Assembly: GCA_028285755.1 (NCBI GenBank)
Contig: JANQOQ010000006.1
Span: forward strand, 558,001 to 622,000
Source: Puniceicoccaceae bacterium
GTDB taxonomy: Bacteria > Verrucomicrobiota > Verrucomicrobiia > Opitutales > JAFGAQ01
Reading direction: 5' to 3'
DNA: 64,000 nucleotides
Position 1 is the stretch's first letter. Every line of letters begins with the position of its first letter. Of the stretch, positions 34,566 through 42,831 are shown piece by piece. The notes under the pieces were generated by a model. The model did no database searches. It was not told the DNA's origin and saw nothing but the letters and a program-made list of their open reading frames with translations. The position numbers and the translations under genes were made by a program.

Positions 34566-35531
34566 ATGGCAAAATCCAAACAAAGGCTCGGACGCGGTCT
34601 GGGTAATCTTATTTCACAGGGTAAGAGTGCTGAAGGAGCTGGAATCAATACCGTAGAGGCGGCTTCCAAGCTTCAGGCACTGGCTATTCAAAAGCCGGAG
34701 CCTGCGGAGACTGGTTCTGATGCACTCGGCAACTACCAGGAAATTGCGACCGGTAAGATTACAGAAAATCCTTACCAACCCCGCAAGGAGATCGACGCAG
34801 AGGCGCTCGAAGGCCTTGCGAAGAGTATTCGTGAGGAGGGCCTTTTGCAGCCCATTGTGGTGCGCGAAATCGCAGATGGTTTTGAGTTGATTGCCGGGGA
34901 ACGCCGATTGCAGGCATTCCGCAAGCTGGGAATCAAAAAGATACCCTCACGGGTAATCCAGGTATCCGATGCTTCATCTGCAACCCTTGCGCTCATCGAG
35001 AACTTACAGCGCGAAGGCTTAAATCCCATCGAAGAGGCTCTGGGTTATGCCAGCCTGATTCGCGATTTTGATCTAACTCAGGAAAAAGCCGCCGAGCGAC
35101 TCGGTAAAAGTCGCGCCAGCGTCGCCAACACCTTGCGTCTGCTTAAATTGAGTACCGATGTACAAGCCTATCTAGCGAAAGGGATTTTGAGCACCGGGCA
35201 TGCTAAGGTAATCCTGGGGCTCGAGGATCTTGAAGAGCAAGTCGCATTCAGCCGACGTGTCATTGAAGCGGGCTGGAGCGTGCGTGAGGCTGAGAAGCAA
35301 ATCAAGCGCTACAAACAGCCTGCCAAAGACAACTTTGAAACGAAAACCGTTACCCTTAAGAATAAATCTGAAGACAGTGCCATCATGGATCTTGAGAAAA
35401 GGATTGCCACTCACTTAAGCGCTGAGGCCAAGCTCAGCCATAAAGGCAAAAAGGGTCAACTCATCATCCCTTATCAAAACCTGGATGATTTACAGCGTAT
35501 CTTAGAGAAAATTGGAGTGGATGGTGTCTAA
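34566..35531 (+). CDS. parB: Chromosome-partitioning protein ParB (CTP-dependent DNA clamp)
   Basis: 321 aa. N-terminal LGRGLGNLI motif, ParB/Srx domain with ENPYQPRKEI, GERRLQAFRKLG (CTP-binding GERR box), ENLQREGLNPIEEALGYASL, and a helix-turn-helix region (LTQEKAAERLGKSRASVAN). The C-terminal part provides the dimer interface. It loads at parS sites and spreads to organise the origin. parA, normally just upstream, is absent; a LysM protein gene takes its place. This could still be the main ParB with a separated parA. Confidence 0.94.
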   Translation: MAKSKQRLGRGLGNLISQGKSAEGAGINTVEAASKLQALAIQKPEPAETGSDALGNYQEIATGKITENPYQPRKEIDAEALEGLAKSIREEGLLQPIVVREIADGFELIAGERRLQAFRKLGIKKIPSRVIQVSDASSATLALIENLQREGLNPIEEALGYASLIRDFDLTQEKAAERLGKSRASVANTLRLLKLSTDVQAYLAKGILSTGHAKVILGLEDLEEQVAFSRRVIEAGWSVREAEKQIKRYKQPAKDNFETKTVTLKNKSEDSAIMDLEKRIATHLSAEAKLSHKGKKGQLIIPYQNLDDLQRILEKIGVDGV

Positions 35532-35537
35532 AGCTAT

Positions 35538-37352
35538 ATGAAGTTCACGTTTGGTTGTTTCTCATTTGCATTCGTACTTAACTTTTCAATTCTTGCTACT
35601 GAAGACTTTGAGAGCAGTTTTGACCTGTTTCTGCTTGCCGGGCAGTCCAATATGGCTGGTCGAGGATATGTAGAGGCGATCGACCAAGAAGTGCATCCCC
35701 GCGTTTTTTCACTGAATAAGGAAATGCAATGGGTGCCCGCGATTGAGCCGCTTCACTGGGATAAACCCAGGGTTGTAGGTGTAGGACCGGGTAGGACTTT
35801 TGGAATCACAATAGCAGAGCAAACTCCGGGTGCGCAGATAGGACTGATCCCCACTGCACATGGGGGCTCACCCATTGAAAGCTGGGAGCCTGGGGGTTAC
35901 CATAATCAAACCAAGGGGTACCCCTATGATGAAGCAATCGCACGCACGAGATATGCAATGCAAAAAGGTACTCTCAAAGCAATTCTCTGGAACCAGGGGG
36001 GCTCAGACGCACGACCAGAAAGAGCGCCGCTCTACAAGGAGCGACTCATTGCGCTTATCGAACGTTTCCGCAAAGACCTTAACTCCCCGGATATTCCCTT
36101 TTTTATTGGACAACTGCCCCAAAGCCCTGAAAGACCCTGGGATGAATGGCGGACCATGATAGACCAAATACACCGCGAAGTAGCCGCAGAGGTAAAATAT
36201 ACCTACTTCATACAATCTGATGGCCTGACAACTCTCGATGATAATATCCACTTTGATGCAAAATCTGCTCGTGAGCTCGGAGAGCGTTATGCAGAAAGTT
36301 ATATAAGTAAAAGTGAACTCACTCAAAGAGTTGAAGCACTCGATAACCTCTTTCAGGGCGCAGGATCTTTTATTGCATCCTTATATGATCCTGTGAGTGG
36401 AGGCTTTTGGGAAACTCAGGAGGATAAGGCAAAGGCTGCAGGAAAACCAAGACTCGAGAGTACCGGCAGAGTCATGAGGCAGATTCAAAAAATCGGTGCC
36501 TGGGATGAGATGCCTCAAGAAGTAAAACTACGCCTCATCGAATATTATCAGAGTTTTCAGCGAGAGGATGGTTGGTTTGATGATCCGCAGGAGAAGCGAC
36601 TTGAGAAGAATCGACTGGGTCGGGCCATGAACTACGCTACACGTTCACTCGCATTGCTGGGGGCTAAACCTAAATATCCTCTACCCGGGGAAAGCGGGCT
36701 CGATGCATCCGGACAGTTGGATCATTTTAAGAGCAGCGCTCAGGTCGAAAAATGGGTCAACACCCTCGCGGAAGATGAGAAAGCATGGGCAGTGGGAAGC
36801 TCTATCAGTGCTCAGCGTAACGTTATTTACAATATACCTGGGGCAGATCAGAAACTCATATTAGACCGTATATTTTCCTATCTAGAAGATTATCAGGCTG
36901 AAGACGGGTTCTGGTGGAACGGCACACCCTATAATCGCCTCTCAGGGGCCTTTAAAGTAGGTATGGTTTATGGGGATCTCAATGAGCCGATACCTAACGC
37001 TAAAGTGGTATTGGAAACTTTGCTTGAAACAGTAGAAAACGAAGATGCCTGGCATGTATGCTTTGTCAGAAACCCTCTCTCGCTCCTGGAAGTATTGACA
37101 ATAAATGATTCAACACTCCTCACCGACGCCTCCCTAATGAGTATTTTAGACAAGAGCATTCAAAACCTGGAAGCATTTGCCGCTTCCAATGGTGGTTTTT
37201 ATAAAACCACGAATCGTAGGGCCAGTGCTACTGATGGTTTATCTCAAGCAATGACAGCCCGTGATCTCATTCGCAAATTTGCCGGATTACCTCCTAAGGA
37301 ATTCCCTGGAAGCGATGATTTTAATAGAATAATGGCAACCTATTTCGAATGA
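35538..37352 (+). CDS. Exported SASA-type carbohydrate acetylesterase fused to a helical-repeat domain
   Basis: 604 aa with signal peptide MKFTFGCFSFAFVLNFSILA. The N-terminal half is a SASA/CE6-like SGNH esterase: LLAGQSNMAGRG holds the catalytic Ser, HGGSPIESW follows, and DDNIHFDAKSARELGERYAE holds the Asp/His. The block usually written WxQGESD reads WNQGGSDARPE here, with Gly for Glu. The C-terminal half (about 265-604) is helical with motifs such as YDPVSGGFWE, FQREDGWFDD and AEDGFWWNGT, suggesting an alpha/alpha-toroid like those of glycan-processing enzymes. It probably removes acetyl groups from polysaccharide outside the inner membrane. It starts 6 bases after parB. Confidence 0.75.
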   Translation: MKFTFGCFSFAFVLNFSILATEDFESSFDLFLLAGQSNMAGRGYVEAIDQEVHPRVFSLNKEMQWVPAIEPLHWDKPRVVGVGPGRTFGITIAEQTPGAQIGLIPTAHGGSPIESWEPGGYHNQTKGYPYDEAIARTRYAMQKGTLKAILWNQGGSDARPERAPLYKERLIALIERFRKDLNSPDIPFFIGQLPQSPERPWDEWRTMIDQIHREVAAEVKYTYFIQSDGLTTLDDNIHFDAKSARELGERYAESYISKSELTQRVEALDNLFQGAGSFIASLYDPVSGGFWETQEDKAKAAGKPRLESTGRVMRQIQKIGAWDEMPQEVKLRLIEYYQSFQREDGWFDDPQEKRLEKNRLGRAMNYATRSLALLGAKPKYPLPGESGLDASGQLDHFKSSAQVEKWVNTLAEDEKAWAVGSSISAQRNVIYNIPGADQKLILDRIFSYLEDYQAEDGFWWNGTPYNRLSGAFKVGMVYGDLNEPIPNAKVVLETLLETVENEDAWHVCFVRNPLSLLEVLTINDSTLLTDASLMSILDKSIQNLEAFAASNGGFYKTTNRRASATDGLSQAMTARDLIRKFAGLPPKEFPGSDDFNRIMATYFE

Positions 37353-37402
37353 ACACTACGCAAAAATCGACTTATTCGGGCATCTTTTGCGGGATATTCA
37401 GT

Positions 37403-37446
37403 AAATTTTCATCAAATTTCGAACAAAGTGATGAAAATTTCGAACA
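37403..37446. repeat. Nested inverted and direct repeats before the Pro-Thr-linker gene
   Basis: A perfect 12-bp inverted repeat, AAATTTTCATCA (37403-37414) / TGATGAAAATTT (37429-37440), with a 14-base centre. Interleaved with it is a direct repeat AAATTTCGAACA at 37414-37425 and 37435-37446, a 21-base period (two helical turns). No T-run follows, so a regulator site is likelier than a terminator. Confidence 0.55.
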
Positions 37447-37465
37447 TTGAGGCCGTTAGTATAGT
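37438..37465 (+). promoter_or_regulatory. Candidate promoter overlapping the repeat element
   Basis: TATAGT (37460-37465) matches 5 of 6 -10 positions. A weak -35, TTTCGA (37438-37443), lies at 16-base spacing inside the second direct-repeat copy. Transcription would start about 90 bases before the ATG at 37564. Confidence 0.35.
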
Positions 37466-37563
37466 CTCAACCAACGGAAACGTAGTCACTGAAAAGTGGC
37501 TTAAATATTGCTGAGTATGCCAATGATGGTTTAGTCGGCAAAAAATGGAAACGAGGAAATAAC

Positions 37564-39036
37564 ATGCATAAAACTATCTTGTGCATGCTGTCACTATGGG
37601 CAGTGTGTACCTTATCAGCGCAAAGTACGTTTGACGCACTGCCGGAGGGTTTTCCGACCGCAGATGTGACATACGACCCGGCAACGGGCAAATTCAGTTC
37701 TCCAAGTTTTGGGGATTTTGTACTCGATAACGATACATCCGTAAAAAATCGTGTCATTCATGACGTATTGGGTGGATTCGTTTGGTCCTATAATAATGAT
37801 ACGCGAGAGGTAACCCTAAATACCGACTGGTATGGGCCTCTCACCTCTTACCTGCCTGGAGAAGAACCTCCCGGAGTTCCTGCGTGGCCCTATATCACCA
37901 GTGTGTACCAAGGTAGCATTTATTTGGTGGATCTAACCGGTACTGCCCCCGGAAAATTTTATAACCACGCACAAAGCACAGATGCTAATGGTAACCCGGT
38001 ATTTGATGCAAACGGCAACCCAGTGCCAGTTGGCTGGCAGGCGGCAATTGGTATACCTGAGGACGATGCGGCCAATCACTATAACATGGCTGAGCATTTC
38101 TTCATCCGTATGCAGCAACTCTCTAATGAGATTGCCCGCACCCGCGATACGCTCGCAGCAACTGCAATAACCGTGGAGGCGAACTACGACGCAATTTTCG
38201 AAGCGATCAACATTAATAACGGATTATTTATCGAATCCTATAATTTCTTTGTATTTCACTACCAAATTTCTGCCGGGGCGGAAGGGGTTCTCACCAGCCG
38301 GGGCGCCAGTATTGATGCAATCCAAAATGCGCGCAACTGGCACCCACACCTCGAGTCACTATTAGGCAGAGTGTTAGAGCTGCATGTGAATACGCAAAAT
38401 ATCGTAAATCAGGCAGCGGGCATTCTGGAGACCAAAAAAGCTCAGCAGCAGGCACTCATCGAACAGTTGAACACACCTGCTCCTGCACCCGCACCAACTC
38501 CGACTCCCACGCCGACACCGACACCGACTCCCACACCCACGCCTACACCGACACCCATTCCCGTAAACCCGGGTGTTGATTCCATCGATCCCAATTTGAT
38601 TGATATTCCCGGGGTATGGAACCAAGGGCTCCTCGGATGGCCGGTCACCGCAAATCTGGATGAAGTGCGTTTTGGCGGTGGAAGCATGGGCGTATTTGGA
38701 ACCGGTATTGAAAACTGGCCTTATTCCCAATACAGCTTCTGGCAGCCTCCCCCTGACGCAGGTGTAAATGGTGTGCTCTGGGTAGTATTTCCGAAGGGCG
38801 ACGGCCGTTACTGGTGTAGCGTAGTCGAGTGGTATGCCTCCTGGCACAGCCCCTGGTATGGCGATGCAAACATGTATTACGTGCGCGATAAATCGGGCAT
38901 CAGCTTCACGCCCGTGGATGGTCAGCAGTATGGCTTCTTTATGACTCATGCATCTGCAAATCTTCCCGGTGCAGTCTCTAATGGCGTATTTGCTCAAGTT
39001 CGAACCAACATCATCATTTCTACCTTCCGTAGATAA
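37564..39036 (+). CDS. Secreted protein with Pro-Thr repeat linker and unknown N- and C-terminal domains
   Basis: 490 aa with signal peptide MHKTILCMLSLWAVCTLSA and a good Shine-Dalgarno (GAGGA, 37551-37555). N-terminal part (20-160) is beta-rich and includes a doubled DANGNPVFDANGNPVP. Residues about 175-300 are helical (MQQLSNEIARTRDTLAATA). Residues about 303-334 are a Pro-Ala then Pro-Thr repeat, an extended linker. The C-terminal domain (about 340-490) is Trp-rich (NWPYSQYSFWQPPPD, WYASWHSPWYG). It is likely exported and perhaps surface-exposed; no family recognised. It has a dedicated control region and a strong terminator. Confidence 0.7.
   Translation: MHKTILCMLSLWAVCTLSAQSTFDALPEGFPTADVTYDPATGKFSSPSFGDFVLDNDTSVKNRVIHDVLGGFVWSYNNDTREVTLNTDWYGPLTSYLPGEEPPGVPAWPYITSVYQGSIYLVDLTGTAPGKFYNHAQSTDANGNPVFDANGNPVPVGWQAAIGIPEDDAANHYNMAEHFFIRMQQLSNEIARTRDTLAATAITVEANYDAIFEAININNGLFIESYNFFVFHYQISAGAEGVLTSRGASIDAIQNARNWHPHLESLLGRVLELHVNTQNIVNQAAGILETKKAQQQALIEQLNTPAPAPAPTPTPTPTPTPTPTPTPTPTPIPVNPGVDSIDPNLIDIPGVWNQGLLGWPVTANLDEVRFGGGSMGVFGTGIENWPYSQYSFWQPPPDAGVNGVLWVVFPKGDGRYWCSVVEWYASWHSPWYGDANMYYVRDKSGISFTPVDGQQYGFFMTHASANLPGAVSNGVFAQVRTNIIISTFRR
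38473..38562 (+). repeat. Low-complexity ccgac/ccac-type repeat coding the Pro-Thr linker
   Basis: A run of near-identical hexamers (CCGACT, CCCACG, CCGACA, CCCACA) that encode Pro-Thr pairs. The codons vary at third positions, so selection appears to be on the protein. It can still be prone to slippage and length change between strains. Confidence 0.7.
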
Positions 39037-39064
39037 TTGGATACAAAATTTAATTCTAACCGAA

Positions 39065-39094
39065 AAGGTGTCTTCCCAGGAAGGCACCTTTTTT
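39065..39094 (+). terminator. Rho-independent terminator after the Pro-Thr-linker gene
   Basis: A 12-bp stem with one G-U pair, AAGGTGTCTTCC (39065-39076) / GGAAGGCACCTT (39079-39090), then TTTT. The innermost pair probably opens to make a 4-base loop. Confidence 0.88.
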
Positions 39095-39140
39095 ATTGAT
39101 AAAGGATTAGGCCAGATTAAGCCATATAACATAACATCAG

Positions 39141-39725
39141 ATGCATACGGAATTTCAGAATCTTATTAAGCAGGTAAAATCATGTAAGATTTGTAAAAAT
39201 TCACTTCCTCGCGGAATACGCCCCGTATTTCAAGTGCATTCTGAATCCAGAATTCTGATTGCAGGACAAGCTCCGGGCCGAAAAGTCCATGATAGCGGCA
39301 TCCCCTTTGACGACGCCAGCGGTGAGCGCTTACGAGATTGGATGGCGATCTCCAAAGATACCTTCTACGATGCTATGAGTATAGCTGTACTACCCATAGG
39401 TATGTGCTACCCAGGTGCAGGTAAGTCAGGGGACCTACCGCCTCGCAAGGAATGTGCGCCTGCCTGGAGAAAATTGCTGCTTTCTCAAATCAAGAATTTG
39501 CAGTTAACCCTGGTGATTGGGCAGTATGCAATGGCATATCATCTGCCTAACACTAAAGGCTCGCTAACCAGTATCGTGAAATCCTGGAAAACGTTTATGC
39601 CCGATATTATTCCATTGCCCCATCCCAGTCCCAGAAACAATATCTGGCTGAAAAAGAACCCTTGGTTCCAGGAGGAGCTTATTCCTGCCTTACGATTACG
39701 AATAAAGGAATCTTTGAAAGAATGA
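39141..39725 (+). CDS. Uracil-DNA glycosylase family protein with Fe-S cysteine pattern
   Basis: 194 aa. Motif A GQAPGRKVHDSGIPFDD (near residue 43) and motif B HPSPRNN (near 167) identify the UDG superfamily. Four cysteines, C15, C18, C89 and C105 (CxxC ... CYPG ... ECAP), match the 4Fe-4S ligand layout of family 4/5 enzymes. The catalytic block is GQAPG rather than GEAPG of family 4, so a variant family is possible. It would excise uracil or related bases from DNA. The stop overlaps the start of the next gene (ATGA). Confidence 0.85.
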   Translation: MHTEFQNLIKQVKSCKICKNSLPRGIRPVFQVHSESRILIAGQAPGRKVHDSGIPFDDASGERLRDWMAISKDTFYDAMSIAVLPIGMCYPGAGKSGDLPPRKECAPAWRKLLLSQIKNLQLTLVIGQYAMAYHLPNTKGSLTSIVKSWKTFMPDIIPLPHPSPRNNIWLKKNPWFQEELIPALRLRIKESLKE

Positions 39726-40426
39726 CTCACATGCGGGCTCACTATTTACAACACGTTCCCTTTGAGGGGCTCGGTAGCATTGAAGCCTGGCTAGAATCCC
39801 ATGCATATAGAACCACCGTAACCAGGCTCTTTAAAGGAGAGGCACTTCCATCGTTAGACGAGATCGATCTGCTCATTATCCTTGGTGGTCCCATGAGCGT
39901 TAACGATGAGGAAGCGCATAGCTGGCTCAACCCGGAAAAACAGTTTATCCGCAATACAATTGAACGCAAAATCCCAACACTCGGTATATGCCTCGGTAGT
40001 CAATTAATTGCTTCCGCCCTGGGGATGAGCATATATCCAAATCCCGAAAAGGAGATTGGTTGGTTTCCCATACAGGGTATGGATGAGCATACCGCAAGCT
40101 GCTTTAAATTTCCCCAAAGCCAAACCGTTTTTCATTGGCATGGCGAAACATACGACCTACCTGAGAAAGCAAAGCTTCTTGCGAGCTCAACGGCATGCAA
40201 AAACCAGGCGTTCCAAATAGGTGGCAACGTTATCGGGCTCCAGTTCCATTTGGAAACTACGCCCGGCAGTACAAGGCTCATGGTTGAAAACTGTGCAGGC
40301 GAAATCAATGAGGGCTTACCCTATATTCAAAGTGCTGCGGAGATCATTGAGCAAGGGCCTCAATACTACGCTGAAATCAATCATCAAATGAATGCGGTAC
40401 TCCAGTATCTCACGCGGAAAAGTTGA
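39722..40426 (+). CDS. Class-I glutamine amidotransferase-like protein (GMP synthase-like domain)
   Basis: 234 aa from ATG 39722, which overlaps the UDG stop; a longer frame from 39662 is rejected. Catalytic Cys in LGICLGSQLIA, His and Glu in LQFHLETT complete the triad. LIILGGPMSVNDEE and EIGWFPIQG are typical of stand-alone GuaA-like amidotransferases (YfeJ type) that lack the synthetase domain. It probably hydrolyses a gamma-glutamyl substrate; acceptor unknown. Coupling to a DNA-repair gene suggests a shared transcript rather than a shared role. Confidence 0.87.
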   Translation: MTHMRAHYLQHVPFEGLGSIEAWLESHAYRTTVTRLFKGEALPSLDEIDLLIILGGPMSVNDEEAHSWLNPEKQFIRNTIERKIPTLGICLGSQLIASALGMSIYPNPEKEIGWFPIQGMDEHTASCFKFPQSQTVFHWHGETYDLPEKAKLLASSTACKNQAFQIGGNVIGLQFHLETTPGSTRLMVENCAGEINEGLPYIQSAAEIIEQGPQYYAEINHQMNAVLQYLTRKS

Positions 40427-40497
40427 TCACTTTGTTTCATTGACACAGGCTTTAAAGCGATTACTTCTATAGGGTTTTAACCATTAAATAATCCTAA

Positions 40498-40932
40498 ATG
40501 GAAATATTCATAGCAATTTTTACCGTAGTTTTGGCACTTCTCAGCATTTTTGTTGTATTGGTTATTTTAATGCAAAAACCAAGTGCAAACGCCAACATGG
40601 GTTCCGCTTTGGGCGGTGGAGCTGCTGAGCAGGCATTCGGGGGTGAAACTGTTAACATCCTGACCAAGACCACCATTTATTCCATTATTATATTTTTTAT
40701 TATCGGCTTTCTGCTCTATTTAGGAAATCTTGCCAATGCGGATAGAACTGCATTTGCCGGTGACGGTACAGAGCTCAGAAATATCGCCAGCGACCTGGTA
40801 GAAGATGCACCTGCTGAAGAAGAAACTCCGGCGGAAGATGGTTTTCAGGTCACTCCATTGGATGAAGGTGAAGTACGTTCACTGGATGATATCCTTGACG
40901 GAAGTGCGGAAACCACAGAATCGACCAAATAA
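40498..40932 (+). CDS. secG: Protein translocase subunit SecG
   Basis: 144 aa. Two membrane helices (about 3-22 and 57-77) around the conserved cytoplasmic loop ILMQKPSANANMGSALGGGA, which is the SecG signature, with FGGETVNILTKTT after it. The acidic C-terminal tail (EEETPAEDGFQVTPLDEGEV) of about 60 residues is longer than in E. coli. SecG supports SecYE and SecA during preprotein export. tpiA, its frequent neighbour, is not adjacent. Confidence 0.93.
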   Translation: MEIFIAIFTVVLALLSIFVVLVILMQKPSANANMGSALGGGAAEQAFGGETVNILTKTTIYSIIIFFIIGFLLYLGNLANADRTAFAGDGTELRNIASDLVEDAPAEEETPAEDGFQVTPLDEGEVRSLDDILDGSAETTESTK

Positions 40933-40972
40933 AGTTTCGAATTTTTTGGATTTCCCGAACGTCTAAGCTTGC

Positions 40973-41860
40973 ATGACATCGTTTTTTAAGCAGTCGGCAG
41001 TTTGGGGCCTACTACTTCTCTTAATACTTCAGCTGAGCCCGTCTTTGATTGCTCAGCCCAGGATACAGCACCGCCTGCCCGAAGCCGACCGGCTTGATAC
41101 GGATGAGGCCGCAGAAGTACTCGCACGTTTCCGCAGCTATACTTACGATACGGATCATTTACTGCGCTTCCGGCTAAAGCATCTACCCTTCCGTGCAAGG
41201 GGCAATACCTACCACGGCTTCCTCATGGGTTCGTTTGATCCGAATACCCTTACCCACCTCCAGCGAATCACCATTGAAACTCCGCGCAGTGCATTTCGGG
41301 AAGATCCCGCTTCTCCGATCAAGGAGATATTGATCATCCGCGGATTCGAATACGCGGTCTATACGAAAGTGGGCGAAGAAGTCACCCTACTCGATGAATC
41401 CGAATACCTCACACCGATTCTTGAAGATCTGGAAATCACTTACTTTGATCTGCTCATCCCGTTTTTATACTGGAACTATGAATACAGTGGCCCAAGCCAG
41501 TTGAAAGCCCGGCCGATTCAGACCTTTACCATGTTCCCACCCAAAGGCCAATATTCGGCTTCCGGACTGGATAGATTAATTATATCTCTCGATGATGAAG
41601 CAAGCGGCCTGTTACGCTATCAGGCTTATGATGCGGAGGAGACACTCATTCGCACGATGGAGCTGCTATCCATTCAGCAAAGTGACGGCCTGGCGATCCC
41701 GAGACGCATCGACTACAAAAATCAACTTACGCGTGACAAAACGCGCATCGAAATCATCGCTGCTTCCATGGATGAAAATTTCAGTAAAGACGCCTTCCAA
41801 CCGGATACCTTTGCTGCCAGCACACCTGACATCACCAGCTCAATCCTGGATGTATTCTAA
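40973..41860 (+). CDS. Exported LolA-like (outer membrane lipoprotein-sorting fold) protein
   Basis: 295 aa with a signal peptide (MTSFFKQSAVWGLLLLLILQ, cleavage near SLIAQ). The mature chain shows strands typical of the LolA/LolB half-barrel fold: HLPFRARGNTYHGFLMGSF, TIETPRSAF, LKARPIQTFTMFPPK, GLDRLIISLDDEA, and IPRRIDYKNQL. Related proteins are annotated as outer membrane lipoprotein-sorting proteins. This is fold-level inference; a role in lipoprotein or lipid handling is plausible. It ends 4 bases from the convergent dapA. Confidence 0.65.
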   Translation: MTSFFKQSAVWGLLLLLILQLSPSLIAQPRIQHRLPEADRLDTDEAAEVLARFRSYTYDTDHLLRFRLKHLPFRARGNTYHGFLMGSFDPNTLTHLQRITIETPRSAFREDPASPIKEILIIRGFEYAVYTKVGEEVTLLDESEYLTPILEDLEITYFDLLIPFLYWNYEYSGPSQLKARPIQTFTMFPPKGQYSASGLDRLIISLDDEASGLLRYQAYDAEETLIRTMELLSIQQSDGLAIPRRIDYKNQLTRDKTRIEIIAASMDENFSKDAFQPDTFAASTPDITSSILDVF

Positions 41861-41864
41861 CGGG

Positions 41865-42767
41865 CTATTTTTTGCCGATTAGCCCTAAGGCGCTGAGAGT
41901 CTTATCCAATTTCTTCTGATTTTCAGCACTGGCTTCGCACAAGGGTAAGCGCACTTTTGCAGACTCGATCACCTTCATTCGTTGCAATGCATACTTTGCA
42001 GGAACCGGATTCGGCTCAATAAACAGATCACGAAACAAGGGATAATATTGCTGATGCAATTTGGTTGCCGCAGCAAAATCATTGTTCAAGGCAAGCGTTA
42101 CCATTTTTACGATATCCTGTACGACCACATTCGAACTGGTGCAAATCACACCCTTCGCACCAACTGACATATAGGGCAGGATTAGATTATCCTCACCACT
42201 GACGACTACAAAATCACGCCCCAGTTTGCTGGCGATTTCACTCACACGGTCGCACGATGCTCCCGATTCCTTTATACCACAGATGTGTGGATACTTTTCG
42301 TATAAGCGGGCAATCGTATCGAGCTCAATCTCGATCACACAACGCCCCGGTATTGAATACAATATAATGGGCTTTTCCGTACATTCAGCCACTGCAGAAA
42401 AGTGCTGAAACAAACCTTCCTGGCTCGGCTTATTGTAATAAGGCGTAACCTGCAAAAACGCATCTGCCCCCGCATCATCCGCCGCTTCCGTGAGCTCAAT
42501 AGCCTCCGTGGTCGAGTTTGCACCGGTTCCCGCAGTGACCGGGATACTACCTGCAACCAGCTCAACCGTGCGTCTTACAACCGCAATATGCTCATCTGTG
42601 CTAAGCGTTGGAGACTCTCCGGTAGTGCCTACCGATACAATACCGTCCACACCTCCCTCGATCTGTCGCTTCACTAATTGCTCCAAAGCACTAAAGTCAA
42701 CGGCTCCATTGTCCGAAAAAGGAGTTATCAATGCGGTGTGCACCCCATAAAATTGTTTTGAATCCAT
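41865..42767 (-). CDS. dapA: 4-hydroxy-tetrahydrodipicolinate synthase
   Basis: 300 aa, normal length. GTTGESPTLSTDEH (near residue 47), TPYYNKPSQEG with the catalytic Tyr, Schiff-base Lys in ICGIKESGAS (near 163), and GAKGVICTSSNV are all present. Condenses pyruvate with aspartate semialdehyde in the lysine and diaminopimelate pathway. Its upstream pathway enzyme aspartokinase (lysC) is 18 kb away on the other strand. Single-gene unit, divergent from pilT with 64 bases between. Confidence 0.96.
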   Translation of the reverse strand: MDSKQFYGVHTALITPFSDNGAVDFSALEQLVKRQIEGGVDGIVSVGTTGESPTLSTDEHIAVVRRTVELVAGSIPVTAGTGANSTTEAIELTEAADDAGADAFLQVTPYYNKPSQEGLFQHFSAVAECTEKPIILYSIPGRCVIEIELDTIARLYEKYPHICGIKESGASCDRVSEIASKLGRDFVVVSGEDNLILPYMSVGAKGVICTSSNVVVQDIVKMVTLALNNDFAAATKLHQQYYPLFRDLFIEPNPVPAKYALQRMKVIESAKVRLPLCEASAENQKKLDKTLSALGLIGKK

Positions 42768-42783
42768 ATCTGTTGATCGTTAC

Positions 42784-42811
42784 TTGTGTGGTTGCAAATA
42801 ATCAGTATAAA
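42784..42811 (+). promoter_or_regulatory. Candidate sigma-70 promoter of pilT
   Basis: TTGTGT (42784-42789), 16-base spacer, TATAAA (42806-42811), then 20 bases to the ATG. The -10 matches 5 of 6; the -35 is weaker. Confidence 0.45.
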
Positions 42812-42831
42812 ATCGTAACTCAATAAATCTC

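Noticed and set aside
38473-38562. A repeat array resembling a CRISPR or regulatory microsatellite
   Set aside because: It is inside an intact reading frame, encodes Pro-Thr, and has no spacers.
38374-39132. A long minus-strand frame opposite the Pro-Thr-linker gene
   Set aside because: Its Cys/Arg/Gly repeat is the reverse reading of the Pro-Thr repeat; the plus strand has the signal peptide and ribosome site.
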